Assembly (NCBI RefSeq): GCF_001638985.1
Contig: NW_017265135.1
Coordinates: 1,913,223-1,977,222, forward strand
Origin: Phycomyces blakesleeanus NRRL 1555(-)
Lineage: Eukaryota > Mucoromycota > Mucoromycetes > Mucorales > Phycomycetaceae
Direction: 5' to 3'
Length of the DNA: 64,000 bases
The notes under the pieces are model-generated. The model searched no databases, was not told the origin of the DNA, and saw only the letters and a program-made list of their open reading frames with translations. How positions within the stretch are numbered: position 1 is the stretch's first letter; every line of letters starts with the position of its first letter. Positions 36,167 through 50,800 of this stretch are shown in pieces. The position numbers and the translations under genes are program-made.

Positions 36167-38208
36167 ATGGGTGCCGCATTAAGTTGCATTGCCTTACCAG
36201 CGCTTGGGACAATTGGGTCTTGGGTAGCTAGCTGCTTCTCTGCCGCAGCATGCTCGCTTGCATTCAAAAGGTTAGGAATTGCAGAAAGCTTTTCTCTCAA
36301 ACACTTGCTTATCGCAATTCTTTAGCTGCAACTGTAACAACTCCATTGCCACAAGAATAGGATATGCTGTAAGATTTAATTTTACGATTTAACATTGCAA
36401 TACATAAATAAATCAACTAATCTAATTTCATTGAATAGATCATATTCTTGATGAATTCCATCGCAAGTATACAATTATTTGATAAAGATAATTATACTAC
36501 AAATCGAGTCGTTTTTGCTAATTCATTGTCAATAGCTTGCATGGCTCATGCTTTCCAACTGGGCAATTAAAAAGTTGCAACATTTAACATTGGATTACAT
36601 GAAGCTCGATTGTGCAGAAGGAAGATGCTATGGAATTATTGCTGTATGTAACTTTTTACTTTAAGATATAAGGCATATTGGATATTTGGTCGGACAATAT
36701 GTACTCAACAACAATATTATTATTTCCTGCAGGTTCACCGAGTTTGCTTTGCCTTGGTCCTTTTTCATGCTATTCTTGGTCTCTTATTACTAGGTGTTAA
36801 CGACAGTCGGTCAAAACGTGCGGCAATTCAGAATGGGTATGTTTAATCGAAACTTCCATTAAATAATTATGTATTGAATATTGGCTATTTAAGCTGGTGG
36901 GGTCCGAAGATATTAGGCTGGATTGCTCTCTTGGTTGTTTCATTTTTCATTCCAAGTGGATTCTTCATGGCATGGGGAAACTATTTCGCATTAATTGGAG
37001 CCGCACTTTTCATTCTGTTTGGCCTAGTTCTACTGGTCGACTTTGCTCACAGCTGGACAGAAAGATGCATGGAGAACTATGAAATGACAGACTCTAACAA
37101 ATGGAAGTATATTCTAATCGGTAAGATAAAACATTAAAGATATATATATAAATATATAAAGAGTTATTCATTTAAAGGTTGTTTCATTGTACTTCACTGT
37201 ATATACTTGTAGGCGGCACATTGCTTATGTTTGCTGGCGCCATTACTTTGACGGGAATTATGTATGGCTTCTTCGCTACGAATGGATGCTCTCTGAACCA
37301 ATTTTTCGTTACCCTTAACCTGATTCTGTGTGCTCTGGTTACTCTTCTCTGCATCTCCCCGGCTATACAAGAAGCAAACCCGAGATCTGGACTATCGCAA
37401 GCCTCAATTGTGGTCATTTACTGTACATATGTTGTCTTGTCCGCAGTTGCTAACGAGCCTAACGATAAAGAATGCAATCCTCTGAGACGGTCACATGGAA
37501 CACAGACCACCTCAATTGTTCTCGGTGCAGTATTTACTTTCTTGGCAGTTGCTTATTCTACCAGCCGAGCGGCTACACAAGATGGTGCATTTATTAACAA
37601 CAGCAGACGTACAAACAATAACTACGAGCCTTTGGATACTGAAAGTGCTGTTCCTCTGATGCCAAATCAGGTTGAGCTTGGTGCTCAGCGTATGAGCGTA
37701 CAGGGATCAACTCGTCAACATTTAGTTGCTGCAGTTGAGAGTGGGTAAGTTATATATGTGGGCATATACAAAAGGAAACAATCACTAAAACCAGCTATTA
37801 GTGCTTTGCCTCGGTCAGTTCTTGATGATGAAGAGGACGATGACGATGATGGTATCGATGACAGAGATGATGAAAGATTCGGTGCAGTATACAGCTATTC
37901 TTTCTTTCATTTTGTGTTCGCAATTGCAGCAATGTACATTGCCATGGTACTTACAAACTGGTAACCCATCACCTCAAATTTTTTGATATTTAAAATCAGA
38001 ATACTAATATATATACACACTTAGGAATACAATTACTATGGAAGACGCAACTTTGCCAAGCCAAGATCAGGGGGATCTTGTCCGTATTGGACAAAGTTAT
38101 ACTGCTGTCTGGGTCAAAATAGTGTCGGGTTGGATTTGCCATATAATCTACCTTTGGTCTCTTGTTGCCCCTGTTGTTATGCCCGATAGGTTCACGGTAA
38201 ATACTTAA
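36167..38208 (+). CDS. TMS1: Serine incorporator family membrane protein (SERINC/TMS1)
   Basis: Nine exons (36167-36270, 36326-36368, 36439-36462, 36536-36643, 36733-36836, 36894-37120, 37213-37744, 37802-37960, 38025-38208) give 494 residues with about ten hydrophobic helices. Family marks are the Cys-rich N-terminal segment ([21 protein letters not shown]), [42 protein letters not shown], and the C-terminal [13 protein letters not shown] and [18 protein letters not shown] proteins are multi-pass ER/endosomal or plasma-membrane proteins linked to phospholipid distribution. Exon 3 is only 24 nt. Its donor must be GC (ATC|GCAAGT), because only that joins NSI to LAWLMLSNW in frame. A strongly acidic D/E loop ([17 protein letters not shown]) lies before the last two helices. 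Confidence 0.93.
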
Positions 38209-38656
38209 GAAACGTTTACGGGAAAATGTAATTATTAATACTTGAGCATAGATCTAATTTGTAGCTTTAATAAATTTATAAGATTATTAAATAAATATAA
38301 AATCAAAAAACTTAATGGAAAGTAAAAAACTTGGCAGTCAATGTATACATGCTATATAAAGCAAAACATTATTATACTGTTTCCTTCTATTGATATATTA
38401 TAAAGACGATTTAAATAAACATACACTTTGGAATGCAATATATAATAGGCTCTATATGATAAAAACAAATAATGTTATTGATTTTTATTTTCAAGTAATT
38501 AATAAACTATATACTTTGGTGTTTTGACATTAAAATATATATAAATTGACAGAATAGTATGTTTGACTTATATATATTAAAGAAATCCAATAAAAGATAT
38601 ATATCGACCATCATCAAATATTGGCATCTATTTGTTTGAACATTAATCTATCAAGT
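38209..38656. other. Convergent 3' flank of SERINC and OSH3
   Basis: 448 bp of AT-rich DNA between converging stop codons. It presumably holds both 3' UTRs. No gene is seen. Confidence 0.5.
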
Positions 38657-41600
38657 TCACCATAGATCTGGAATGTCACTCGGCCATTTTCCTGACTCAC
38701 GGATAGCCCAATAGTCTCCAGTGAATTGCCACGAATGACCAATCGAGTCTTGAGTACCCGGGGAATCAACAAATGCAGGATCTACAAAAGCGTCTTGTTG
38801 AAGCTTAAACCAGCGTGATTCCCAGGGAATCTTATTTGCTTCCATATTTTTGCGGCGATCACGCTGTTTTTGCTCTATCCGCTGCTTCTCAATATCAGCT
38901 TGTTCTACAAAACCTAAGTATTTATTCAATGTTAGAAAAATAAGATTTCAGTAATACTTTTATCCAGGGTTTACCTTGCTCATAAAGGCATTGATCAGGA
39001 CGCAAACGAGTATCTGTTTTAGGGATTCGACCATCTTCTATGGATGTAATCTCATTTAATTCAACAGTAAACTTATTGAATCCGTAGTATTTCTCAAAGT
39101 CCTCTATAGTTTGTGGGCTTGCTGCCCATAATACAGAAAGTTTTCGCTTGTTCATCTCAAGTTCTTCTGCCAATTTTTCACTCCATTTGCCTACGACACG
39201 TCTACACTTGATGTTGTCGGCGTCAAAAAATGTTGCAATTACATCATTTCGATTTGTTGGTGCACCAAAAATGCCACCTCCAGTGCCTTCTTTGAACGAT
39301 ATGACGGCATACTCTTTTGTTGTCTGGTTAACGATTTTCATTTCTCCTGCGTGTTCCAGGTATTTCTCGCCGGCCATCATATTCCGTAACCAACTTGATG
39401 GTTTTGAATAGGTAAAATGGTCATAGTGTCCAGTAAGCGTAACATGAAAAGTTCCTTCGGTTATGAATTCCATAGATCTTCCCCAGAATTTGCTCTTAAT
39501 TTTTGAGCATTGCCAATGGGTGTAGTTTCTAGATTCTGTGTGTGTCTTGTAAAGATAAACCATTACAGCCATTTAAAAGTCTGTGTAGATTATATAGTGC
39601 CAAATTTAACCTACTGCTATTATCAGTGGATTGTGGGACACTTTCTCAGACATGAATCTGAAGCCTTTGTCGGGTCGGATGGATTCATATGTTTCTGTCA
39701 TCATAGGGTTAAAAGGCTATTTATGATTCAAGAGAATTGTTAGTTACATTTTGTGATATAAGATCGCGTAAATAATACCTTTCTCTCGGTGCGATACTGG
39801 GAGGAAGAATAGCCTGATATGGCGAATAAAGCCACATACATCAATCTTTCCATGGAATCAGAAAGTGTGGATGCTTTGTCTAGGAGATCAGAGTATTCCA
39901 TATCCTCACATGCTTTTTGTAAGAAGTTGATGGGCTCATTCATGCTTACTGGCATAGCAATTGTTGAAAGATCCTTTCCGACATTCTTTCTGAAGACTGA
40001 TAGTGCCGATCCAATGTCTGCGATGGATGGTGATGGTAGTTTGCTACGGCGTTGGCAAGATCCAGAATTGTCCAAATTAAAAGATTGTTCAAGAGACACA
40101 ATATCATGCCCGTCTACGTATGAGAGTTTACATTATATACGGTATTTATAAAACTGCTTAAAGATCACAAAAATAAAAAGTTGCTTACCCTCGTCATCGC
40201 TACTGTCTCCTTCAGATATATTATCATTTTCCTCCCCTGCTTCAAGATAATCTTCCTCTGTGCTTAGAACAAAATCTTCCGCATCAAAAAACTCTTCAGA
40301 ATAAAGCGACAGCTGTGATTGCTTAGACGATTCCTCAAGAAGCCTCTGAATTCTTCCCATACTACTACCTGCCTCATTATGCTCGACAAGTGATCTTACA
40401 GTGGAGGCTTTGGAAGAATTAAGTAAATTGAGTGGATTTCGAGGGTTTGTGGCGGGTAAAGAGTGGAGTGTATTTTGGGTACTCTGCCATTGTTCTTCCT
40501 GCTCACGAATTCCATTAGTTACCAACTTATGTTGAGACATTAATTTTTCGATTGACATCTTCAATTCTTCAGAATAGTCAGCTTTGTTTGTTTTTCCATC
40601 TAATTGTTTCTTCAGCTCTTGTAGTATGCTTGTCATCTTGTAGGCCTCATTGCTCAGACGAATAGAGTCTTTCAATCCACATTCTATCCAGTCATCAATG
40701 CTTTTGGTAGGTACAGATGCTTTCACTGCTGTAATCCCACTTCTATTCAAAATGGATTTTTTACTCTCATTTGCAGTAATGTCGTAAACTTTCAGCGCAT
40801 TCACCCAGCTACTGTGCTCCTCCGTGCTCGATGTTTTAAGATGATATAATGCTGTGCCAGAGTCTATATGTATCAAACGCTGCGATTCGTTATTCGAGAC
40901 TATGGAAGCCATAACTTGAATCGAACCCCGGATTATGCTGTCTTTGTCAATTGAGTATGACAGTACTCCAGAAGAAGACAATGAGAACCAACGTTTCGCC
41001 CAGCCTGAGGATACGAAATTAAACCAAATTTTCCTTGATCAGGGATATATTATTCTACCAATTATTGTGTTATTTACCTTGCATACGTCTCCGTTTCTTT
41101 TTTAGTAACCATCCTGAAATGTGCGGTTGCTGAGGGGCAGGCAAAATCGGGGAAGTATCTTCCATAAGGTTTACTGAAAACGTTAATATCTTGGGTGTTG
41201 TTCTTGAAAACGTGTTGTCTACCATAAATAAGCATTTTTAGTAAGTATAAGATTTTTCTTTTGATAGTTTACACTCTATAGGCTTTACCGAAAACTAGTA
41301 CATAGTTTCCTGGATCAGCTACTTTATATGAGCCTTCAATTTTTGCTCTGCTTGACTGCATATCATTAATTGGGATAATTTCTTCTAGTCCGCGCTCTTT
41401 AAGCTTAACAGACGCTACTGATTTTGCACGTGTTCTTCCATGGCCGTTTTGGTGGCTGCTTGGGGAATTTTGAGAGCTGGCTGCGGTTGATGCTAAGTAA
41501 TTTTCATTTATGGAAGTATGCTCTTGACTCCTTGCCCGATCATCATGATCAGGTGAATACAATCCGTCTATGTTATGCGCATGAGCATCCGTAAAGTTAT

Positions 41601-41858
41601 TATGATGAGTGATGATTAGTTACCGTGATTGTAATCTACTTCGTTAAGATCTAAAAAATAAGAATCACGGGATAGTTTCTGACACTGTTCTTTATTGTTG
41701 GCCCCGAATGATACTTGTGCCTGGTTATTTATTCGATAAAGACCGAATGAAATATTGTTTTTCTGGGTAGTAAAAGACCAATGAATTGTTGTTCCTTCGG
41801 TGGAAACATAGACATAATGAAAATAGGTATCCCTTGGCTGGACTTGCACGACCTCCAT
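38657..41858 (-). CDS. OSH3-type oxysterol-binding protein (GOLD-PH-FFAT-ORD) with altered signature
   Basis: Eight exons (41858-41624, 41567-41289, 41218-41078, 41004-40189, 40113-39779, 39716-39611, 39535-38975, 38913-38657) give 909 residues. Domains: a GOLD-like domain (about 1-185, split by a long Ser/Asn insertion), PH (about 205-300, [20 protein letters not shown]), coiled-coil helices, an FFAT-like ER-tethering motif EFFDAED near 455, and the lipid-binding ORD (about 545-900, with [11 protein letters not shown]). The hallmark EQVSHHPP reads EKVSHNPL at 626-633. The second His, which binds phosphoinositide phosphate in Osh proteins, is therefore Asn. The exon 6-7 junction (donor GTTAAA) is the only one that stays open and gives ESRNYTHWQ. 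It is probably a lipid-transfer or sensor protein at ER contacts. Confidence 0.92.
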
Positions 41859-42335
41859 TCTTCAGAAAGGTAGTGGAAAGTAAAGAAAGGATGAGAGTTC
41901 TGGGTTCTCTTTTTAAAATATCAACCGTCTTTGTCTATAGTTCTTTAAAGAATGGGGTTTAAGTTCAACGGGTTTTACACATGGGTGAGAAGAGTTTTTC
42001 TTGTTTCACGGATTTTCTTGCTAGTTACGATTAATTATGGGTTGTATTTACACGGAAAGTATATCCGATGTGCTCGGTTGAATTACTGTTTGACAGCAAA
42101 TTAATACAGACTAAGCAGAAATAGTTTATTTTATTATTAATTTGGTCAATTTTAACATTACAGGCGTTTTCAAAAAGAAATGAAAAGAAAGAAAACGTGA
42201 TAGTAGGCATATAAAGTATGTTTATTAAATGGATATATATTTATTTTTCTCAAGCCATGCAAAACAGATGGGAATTTTCAAGCTTTTTTTGTTTGATTTT
42301 TGTTTTAATATATGGTTTACATGTACGAAACCGGC
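41859..42335. promoter_or_regulatory. OSH3 promoter / 3' flank of PEF1
   Basis: 477 bp between two minus-strand genes in tandem. It is AT-rich and should contain the OSH3 promoter. No specific site could be recognised. Confidence 0.4.
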
Positions 42336-43330
42336 TTAAGCATGTTGACGCATGACAAGGTCCAAGAACTAGAGACACCCGTTAATATGTATAAAAAAAT
42401 ACACATAAAACTAATACCCTCATTTCCTTACCTGGCCATAGTTGATTTGAATCCAACCATCATTGTCGGTATCAAAAGTACGAAATGAGTCTGTCAGTGT
42501 CTTTACAGTAACGCATGCTTGAACAAAGTTATCAAATGTAACATTGCCATGGCCTGTAGTAGATTTGGTACCTATTAGTGTAAATTATGGTTCATTTTTT
42601 CATTACATTATACATATTGCCTTTCTCACTTTATTTTAAGCCTTTATATATATAACTATCTCTCTCACTTGTATTTAAAAGTAAAACGAAAAATAATTAA
42701 AGAAATACTCACCGAAACGATCGAACTTTTGGATAAGAGTATTGACAAACTGGCCAGAGACGTTGTATCCAAACGAGCGCAGCGCGTTGGTCATCTCATT
42801 ACGATCAATACTGCCGGAGCCATCGAGATCAAAAGCCTGGAAGCATCTCTTCCAGTCTTCGATATACTTCCATAAACCTGTGAATTCTTGAAAGTCGATA
42901 GTTCCAGTGTTATCTGCAAAAAGAGGTTAGAACCAAAGTATTATAAGCGGATATGTATATATCATATATTTATCAACTTACCAGAATCAAACATATTCAC
43001 CATTGTACGAACTGTCTCGATGTTGAAGGGGCTCCAGTCACCGTTAATAAGCGCGCGCTGCAACTCATCTACAGTAAGAACACCGGAGCTATCGGTATCG
43101 ACAGCCTTGAACCAGCCCCACAGCTGGAGGTCAGCACCAGGTGGTGGAACTTGAGGTTGACCTACGAACGTCCAAGAATATATCAGTCTCTAGTTCTCCT
43201 GGTACTTATAATTTGATACGTGTCTCCTGTACAGATAAATCGCATGTATATTATAGTTACCCTTTGACCTATGTTGTGGGGGACCACCAGCGGATTGAGG
43301 GTTGTTGTACATATGGTCGGGGTGTGACAT
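42336..43330 (-). CDS. PEF1: Penta-EF-hand calcium-binding protein (peflin/ALG-2-like)
   Basis: Five exons (43330-43261, 43161-42982, 42913-42713, 42571-42432, 42368-42336) give 207 residues. A short Pro/Gly/Gln-rich N terminus is followed by five EF-hands. Loops DTDSSGVLTVDE, DSDNTGTIDFQE and DLDGSGSIDRNE look calcium-competent. The fourth is degenerate. The fifth, DTDNDGWIQINYGQ, is the dimerisation hand and continues into FLDLVMRQHA, encoded by a 33-nt last exon. Reading through its donor would give a shorter, atypical tail, so the splice is preferred. Homologues such as yeast Pef1 and mammalian ALG-2/peflin couple calcium to ESCRT and COPII functions. The gene is tandem with OSH3. Confidence 0.94.
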
Positions 43331-44814
43331 TTTGGAAGAAGTGGTGCCAAAGAGGAAGAAAATAATGAACTAGGGCGCAGTCAGTGTGCCAAGTACTTAA
43401 ATATGGATTCTTGAATGATGTGAAGCAGTCATAATGTAACAGCGCACACGCTATTTTAAGATAAACCCCGCAGGATGAGAATGCCCTTGAGTGATTCATG
43501 TCGGAGCCTTGCTTTGTTTACTGTGTACGGTGACTCAACTTTCTAGCAGAAAGTCAACGTTACTGATATAGATGTAGCATATATTTAAAGTAGAGGTTAG
43601 CTACACACTGAATTAAATGTTGAATTCTGCCCCAAGCCTTGGTCTTTTTACTCTAAACATACCAGAAGTTTAACAGTTATGAAGCACCATGGCACAATTA
43701 AGGGTCCCAAGACGAAGTGCAGCTCAGCAGCTAGAAAGTGGCGTTGAAAGTGTCACAACACCTTGAAATACTAAAGCGCTATTTACTCATGACACGATTA
43801 AGAAGGGCAGATGTACTTTATAAGATCATGCAACGGTAATATCTGTGAAATAAGGCCTACTTTTATATGCCTTGTAAACTAAGTTCGAAAGGAATCTGTT
43901 GCAGAAGCCATGACATGAGGATTTTGTAACGTGAACTTTGATATCATTCACCTAATGCAGCAAAGCAAATTAGGACTAGTCATGCATTTTCCAAACATTA
44001 CCAGGCTGTACAATAAATCATATATTCCTAATATATTTATGAAAATAGAGAAAATCGGAGGTCATTGACACAAAGATTAGTTTTAACGAACATATACAGC
44101 TGAGTATTATCGATTAGCGGGATGGTTGACTAAAGACTTTCAAGACCCACATCCTCTATTTAACTAACACTTGGCGCTGATATCTTCCATACACATTATT
44201 AAAAAAAATAAAATCACACATTTTACAACGGCAACAGCAAAATACTCTTTGAAAATCACTGCACAAGTCTCGGTCCCAATAATCTGAAGTTTTTGGTGCC
44301 AGTACTTCTTTATCCAGTATTTGCTCTCTTTTGAGTTTGGTTTTACAAAAGTCCACAATATTTTTTTCATTGCCACAAGTCATTTTTACCCTTATTCAAT
44401 GTCAGTTCATACAAGGAAATCACGCCTCTACCATGTCATAAGCGACCAAAAAAAATATACAAAATAAACAAAACGAAAAAGTAAATAAGCTCAGTAAAAG
44501 AGATGTAACTGATAAAGATTATGCAAAAATCCAAATAGCCGATAAAATACAGTGTGTGTATGATCGAGGCACATTGTTTTCATTAATGTTTCGCATACCA
44601 AAAGAGTAAATTTTAGGCAAAAATAAAAACGGATATCAATTATATAGAAAAGTTAAAAATCTATACGGAACTAGTAAAAAGTTTTGAGCATTTTATTGTA
44701 CCCAATTTTTTTTTCATTATTGATCTTAATTGAGCTCAAAATATAGCAGTTTTTGGAAGGAAAAATAAATAAATCAACTTTAAGAATTAGGAAGATCTGC
44801 AACAGAAGTAGTAA
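43331..44814. other. Gene-free interval upstream of PEF1
   Basis: About 1.5 kb without a supported gene. A small Cys-rich frame at 44156-44383 (-) has no recognisable domain or splice partners and is left out. Confidence 0.5.
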
Positions 44815-45006
44815 GAGCATCTTCAGCAGTCAGCCAGCTTTTATTTTATCTAAAGCCAAACACCTCCACTTTAGCTAAAATAAAAGTCACATTTCCCAGC
44901 AGTTAAATTCATCTTTTTTCATAAAATAAAATAAATTGAACTGTTGGAAGTATAGCTTTTAACTAAAAGTCTTAATACGAGATAAAAGTGGCTGTTGGAC
45001 ATGCTC
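44815..45006. mobile_element. Tourist-like MITE (PIF/Harbinger type)
   Basis: A 192 bp element. It begins GAGCATCTTCAGCAG and ends with the inverted GAGCATGTCCAACAG, and both continue into an imperfect match (AGCTTTTATTTTATC against CCACTTTTATC). It is flanked by TAA on both sides (44812-44814 and 45007-45009), the TWA target duplication of PIF/Harbinger elements. The interior also folds on itself (AGCTAAAATAAAAG and similar). There is no coding capacity, so it is a non-autonomous MITE. Confidence 0.8.
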
Positions 45007-45069
45007 TAAGTATATAAGCATTGTTTTTTTTCCACGTTCAGATATTATGATTATTAAGAGGTTGGATAT

Positions 45070-45100
<31 letters not shown>

Positions 45101-45139
45101 TACGTGTTAATAATACATGTATAGTAGTATAATAAATTA

Positions 45140-46959
<1,820 letters not shown>

Positions 46960-47134
46960 GGTAATCAGAAAAGTTGAAAGTTCAGGTTAAGTGAATAAGC
47001 AAACTTCAAAAGTTAGTCAGCAGAAAACTGAAAGTACTTAGATTTGTCACGTGACAGATCAATCGCCATCCATTTTTATGTAAAACCTAAAGGGACCGTG
47101 CGACACTAGATAAAAACTAGTACCGGAACCACTA

Positions 47135-47628
47135 GGGGTTTCACCAGCTCTGGATGCTTGGCTGTTGGATGCAGTGGTATTTTAATTCGAAAAATGATTG
47201 GTTGTGACGAGTCTTCAAAAGATGAAAACTGAGCATCCAGACATCCAAAAAAAATTGCTCGATACTCTAGATGTCGTGACTTGGTCAAAATTTATAAAAT
47301 TTTGTACTTTATGTACAATTGATGGCAAGGTTCATAGAAAATCAAAGTAAAAAATAAAGCATAATCAATCTATGTAAGAGTAGCTACCTTAATACCAAAT
47401 TAGACAGTTCTAACTTACTTGTGGGGAATTTGGGTATGGGCACTATATTTATGAGCATTCTAATCAAGCGTATTGTACATATGAATTTTGTCGTATATGA
47501 GATAAAACATATCAACCAAGAGATATTAATGATACTCGATAGTTTTTTTTTGATATTGGTTATTGTTGGATAGTGCTTAAACTACCAATACATCCAACAG
47601 TCAAGCATCCAGAGCTGGTGAAACCCTC
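47135..47628. mobile_element. Inverted-repeat element with TA flanks (mariner/Stowaway-like MITE)
   Basis: Terminal inverted repeats of about 45 bp (GGGTTTCACCAGCTCTGGAT then GCTTGGCTGTTGGATG on the left; the same in reverse complement at 47581-47628). They bound a 494 bp AT-rich segment with no gene and are flanked by TA on each side (47133-47134, 47629-47630). The TA duplication is too short to prove insertion, but TIR plus TA fits a Tc1/mariner-derived MITE. It sits 175 bp upstream of the NUDT12 start codon and so may shape its promoter. Confidence 0.7.
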
Positions 47629-47876
47629 TACCGCACACAATGATCGTTTCATTTTTGGGCAAAAATTTCAAACTCACACACATGCAATGGTAAGTAATTA
47701 TCCATATACCTCACTCGAAAAACTGAGCAATAATTTTATAAAGTCTGTTAGTTTTTACCAAAAAAAAAACCTATTAATTTTAAAGCACTAGCATATTTTT
47801 TTTACACATAACATGTGCTAGATAGATATTTGTTATAATAAACACCTAAATTTTATTCTCGTTTATTCAATATGTT

Positions 47877-50800
47877 TTATTGGCCGGTGTTATTTTCTTT
47901 ACTGTGGTGTTGCTCTCTTCGATCTTGAAGATCCTTGCGGAAGGCCATACCAGTCATAACTAATTTTCTAAAGTTTTCATTCAGGCGCCCAGTTTTGCTA
48001 CTTGGATTAGAAGAAGTTCCGTCCGAAAACAACTGTGAATTCGTAGTAGGAGACGTCAAAGTGCTTCTGCTGAACTGCTGTAAGGGATTTGGGCTAAAGT
48101 TAGACGCAGATGTGGCGATGGTAGAGAACGAAGTTGTGATTGCGTTAGGTAAATTTGAAGTCGATTGCTGGGTATTCAACTCGATAGGAGGTAGTATTCC
48201 AGAGTTGTCTTTTAACTCTTTGTTCTTGGCTGCTTTCTTGTGGAATACATCAATCAATGGACCTTGTTCTACCTTTTTCAAGCCCTATATAATCAATTTA
48301 GTATCTGAATGTGTACACATAATAATGCATTTCATTTACTTTCAAATCAAGCAAGCGCGCAAAGTTTCCTGTATGTCCGTCTCCTATTAAGAATATGTAG
48401 TTGTCTACATAGCCTTCAGGGGGATCCACTGGAGTCATAATTGTCTTCAAAATCGTCTCGGCTTTTGATATACCTCGATTGACAAGTTTCACATATCTAC
48501 AGAATCAAATGAGTTCAATGATATTTTCCCAACACGTAAATAAAAGTCAAAACCTACGACGTGGGTGCGGTCATAGATCCTTCAGGTCTCATAAATGGTA
48601 TGTCCATTAAAACGGTTTTGATAGTGTGGGTATCAAGCAGCATCTAGAATAAAAATAAATTTAGAGTATTCCTTTCAATATATTCAGCTATATTTCTTAC
48701 TTGTTCAGCACCAATCTCTGATATGGGTTTACATTTGAAAATATTTGAGATATATTTAGCCATAAAAGCTCTGCAAAATCGGTCAACACACATTAGATCC
48801 ACTTGTTTTTTTTAAAGAAAAAAGTCTTGGAAACTCAATACTTACTCTACAAAACGATCACTGAATGTCCGGAAATAACGCTTATTTGCAATCGTCTTTC
48901 CAACAATGGTCGCATAACGTTTGATAGTATCTTGTAACTGACTAACATAATCTGATTGATCGCCCACAGTATCCATAGTCCCCCATTGCAAGCGCGCCAT
49001 CTGTTGAAGCTGCACGTCACAGCTTATCTCCAAGCTTCGTGTAATGTTATCAATAGATGCTGATACGGCACTGTGGGCATATATATACATTAGTGATTAC
49101 GGTGAGTACCATTTACATACTATAACAACGCACCTCATGAATGCATCTTGAACATCCTTCAGATTCACATCGTCAATATATTCTGGGTCAATGGTTTCTT
49201 TTAATTTTTCTTCTAGCTGTAGTAAATCGTGTTAAACAACTATCGTGATAAGCAAATAAGAAAATGACTTGCCTGTGCCGTTGTCATACAGCAGTAGTCT
49301 GCAGTATTGAGCGCCAAACTTACGAACCGAAAATGCTCTAATGTCACGGCCTTCTTGTTGTTTCTTTATTGTTCAAAATAAGTTAGTGTGATAATTACCA
49401 GAAAAAAGGTGAATAAAGACTCACAGACTATAATTCTCTAGGATAACCTTGCTACAATACGAATGCAAATGCTTTGAGAATAGCTGGCACAGATCCCAAA
49501 AAGCCTTTCCAGTAGAAAACTTTGCACATTGAACTAATGTTTCGCGATAAAAGTAAAACAGGTCAGTGCTAGATGGTAATACCACCATATTAGAATCATC
49601 TTCCGCAGCTTTATCTGACTGAATATAAGAATCGATCATGTTGCTCAATGTTCTAAACACCGTAATACAGTTATAAGTACTTGCACACAGAGATCCTTTA
49701 CCAACTCCACACTTTACCTGTCTTCAGCATTAATATACACCCAAAGGTATGGGATGAAGGCAGATGATATTGTTTTTTCGAAACGAAGGACGGGTTCTTT
49801 TTTTCCATCTACATATTTGACCTATTTGGTAAAAAAAAATGAGATATGCTTCATACAATTCTCTAGCAATCCCTCACTTGCATGTTTTTCGTATCTTTTT
49901 GACAATTGTCCTTCAAATTCTATAGTTAACTGCAATGCCTTTAGTAGCTCCTTAACATCGATTTGAGAGGACGATGATAAAACAAGCTCCAGGTCAGATC
50001 TATATTTTGGGTAAAGTCTGTTAATGTACAAGACAATTAGCTCTTAGCGGTACCTTGTATAAGCGCAGAATTTTTCACAAATACGTCCACTCGCACACCA
50101 TGATACTGGGAATATCTCTCCATGAGTTTCATCGCATACTTTTAAAATACGCTTAAGAAAAGCATATCTCCGTGAAATGTTATCCAGTTGCGATACCTTA
50201 AATATGCTACAATTTAGTATAGCTCTCGTTACATGCTCTATTGTTTCCAACTTACCTCTTCAGAAGGTCGGAATATCTGTCGATAGTTAGCAAGTTGAAG
50301 AGAGATATATTTCTTTAGGATATTTTCTCTACAAGAGGTGTCTGTGTGAGCATAAGGTGAAATCCAACTACTTTTATAACATCTTACTTTGTATCATTTC
50401 CCAAGGTAGTCGCCACAAGACATGCATCATGGAGTACCCATGGCTGTCCGACAACAACACCATCATTATTAAATCTGCCAAAATACCCAAGGTAAGTATT
50501 CCAGGAACTTTATTTCATTAGTACTATTTATAGTTACCCTTCATCAAACTCATGCAAGACACAAGCCTCGAGATGCTTTTGCAACTTTGTGATCCGGTCA
50601 GAAAGTTCAGAAATTTGGGGAACGCTTTTGTAAGACTTGAAGTGTTGCATCAACTGAATTACTGCCTTTGAAAAAGAGTTGTATATGAGCCAAATTGAAT
50701 TGTCTACCATAGTTGTACCTCTAAGAGCTGGGCGCTTTCTTTATATTGCTTGTTACGCGACATGATCTCAAGCTGGTCCACGGCGGTAACTATAAGTCAA

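Noticed and set aside
36463..36600. SERINC frame broken by a stop after the LGN text (about 36570)
   Set aside because: With the GC donor at 36463 the next exon is read in the correct frame and gives [14 protein letters not shown], as the family requires.
39541..39610. Alternative OSH3 junction using donor GTAGGT at about 39614 and an acceptor at about 39590
   Set aside because: Every phase after that acceptor meets a stop; only the GTTAAA donor with the acceptor at 39536 stays open and matches ESRNYTHW.
40915..40945. Possible tRNA T-arm (GGGGTTCGATTCAAG on the minus strand)
   Set aside because: It lies in frame within the PH-domain exon of the OSH3 gene and is fully explained by coding sequence.
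44156..44383. Small Cys-rich reading frame on the minus strand
   Set aside because: No domain, no splice partners and AT-rich surroundings; there is no evidence that it is a gene or a transposase remnant.
49800..49890. VPS53 as a pseudogene because of an in-frame TAG near 49824
   Set aside because: A GC-AG intron (49881-49822) removes the stop, keeps the frame and joins conserved sequence on both sides.
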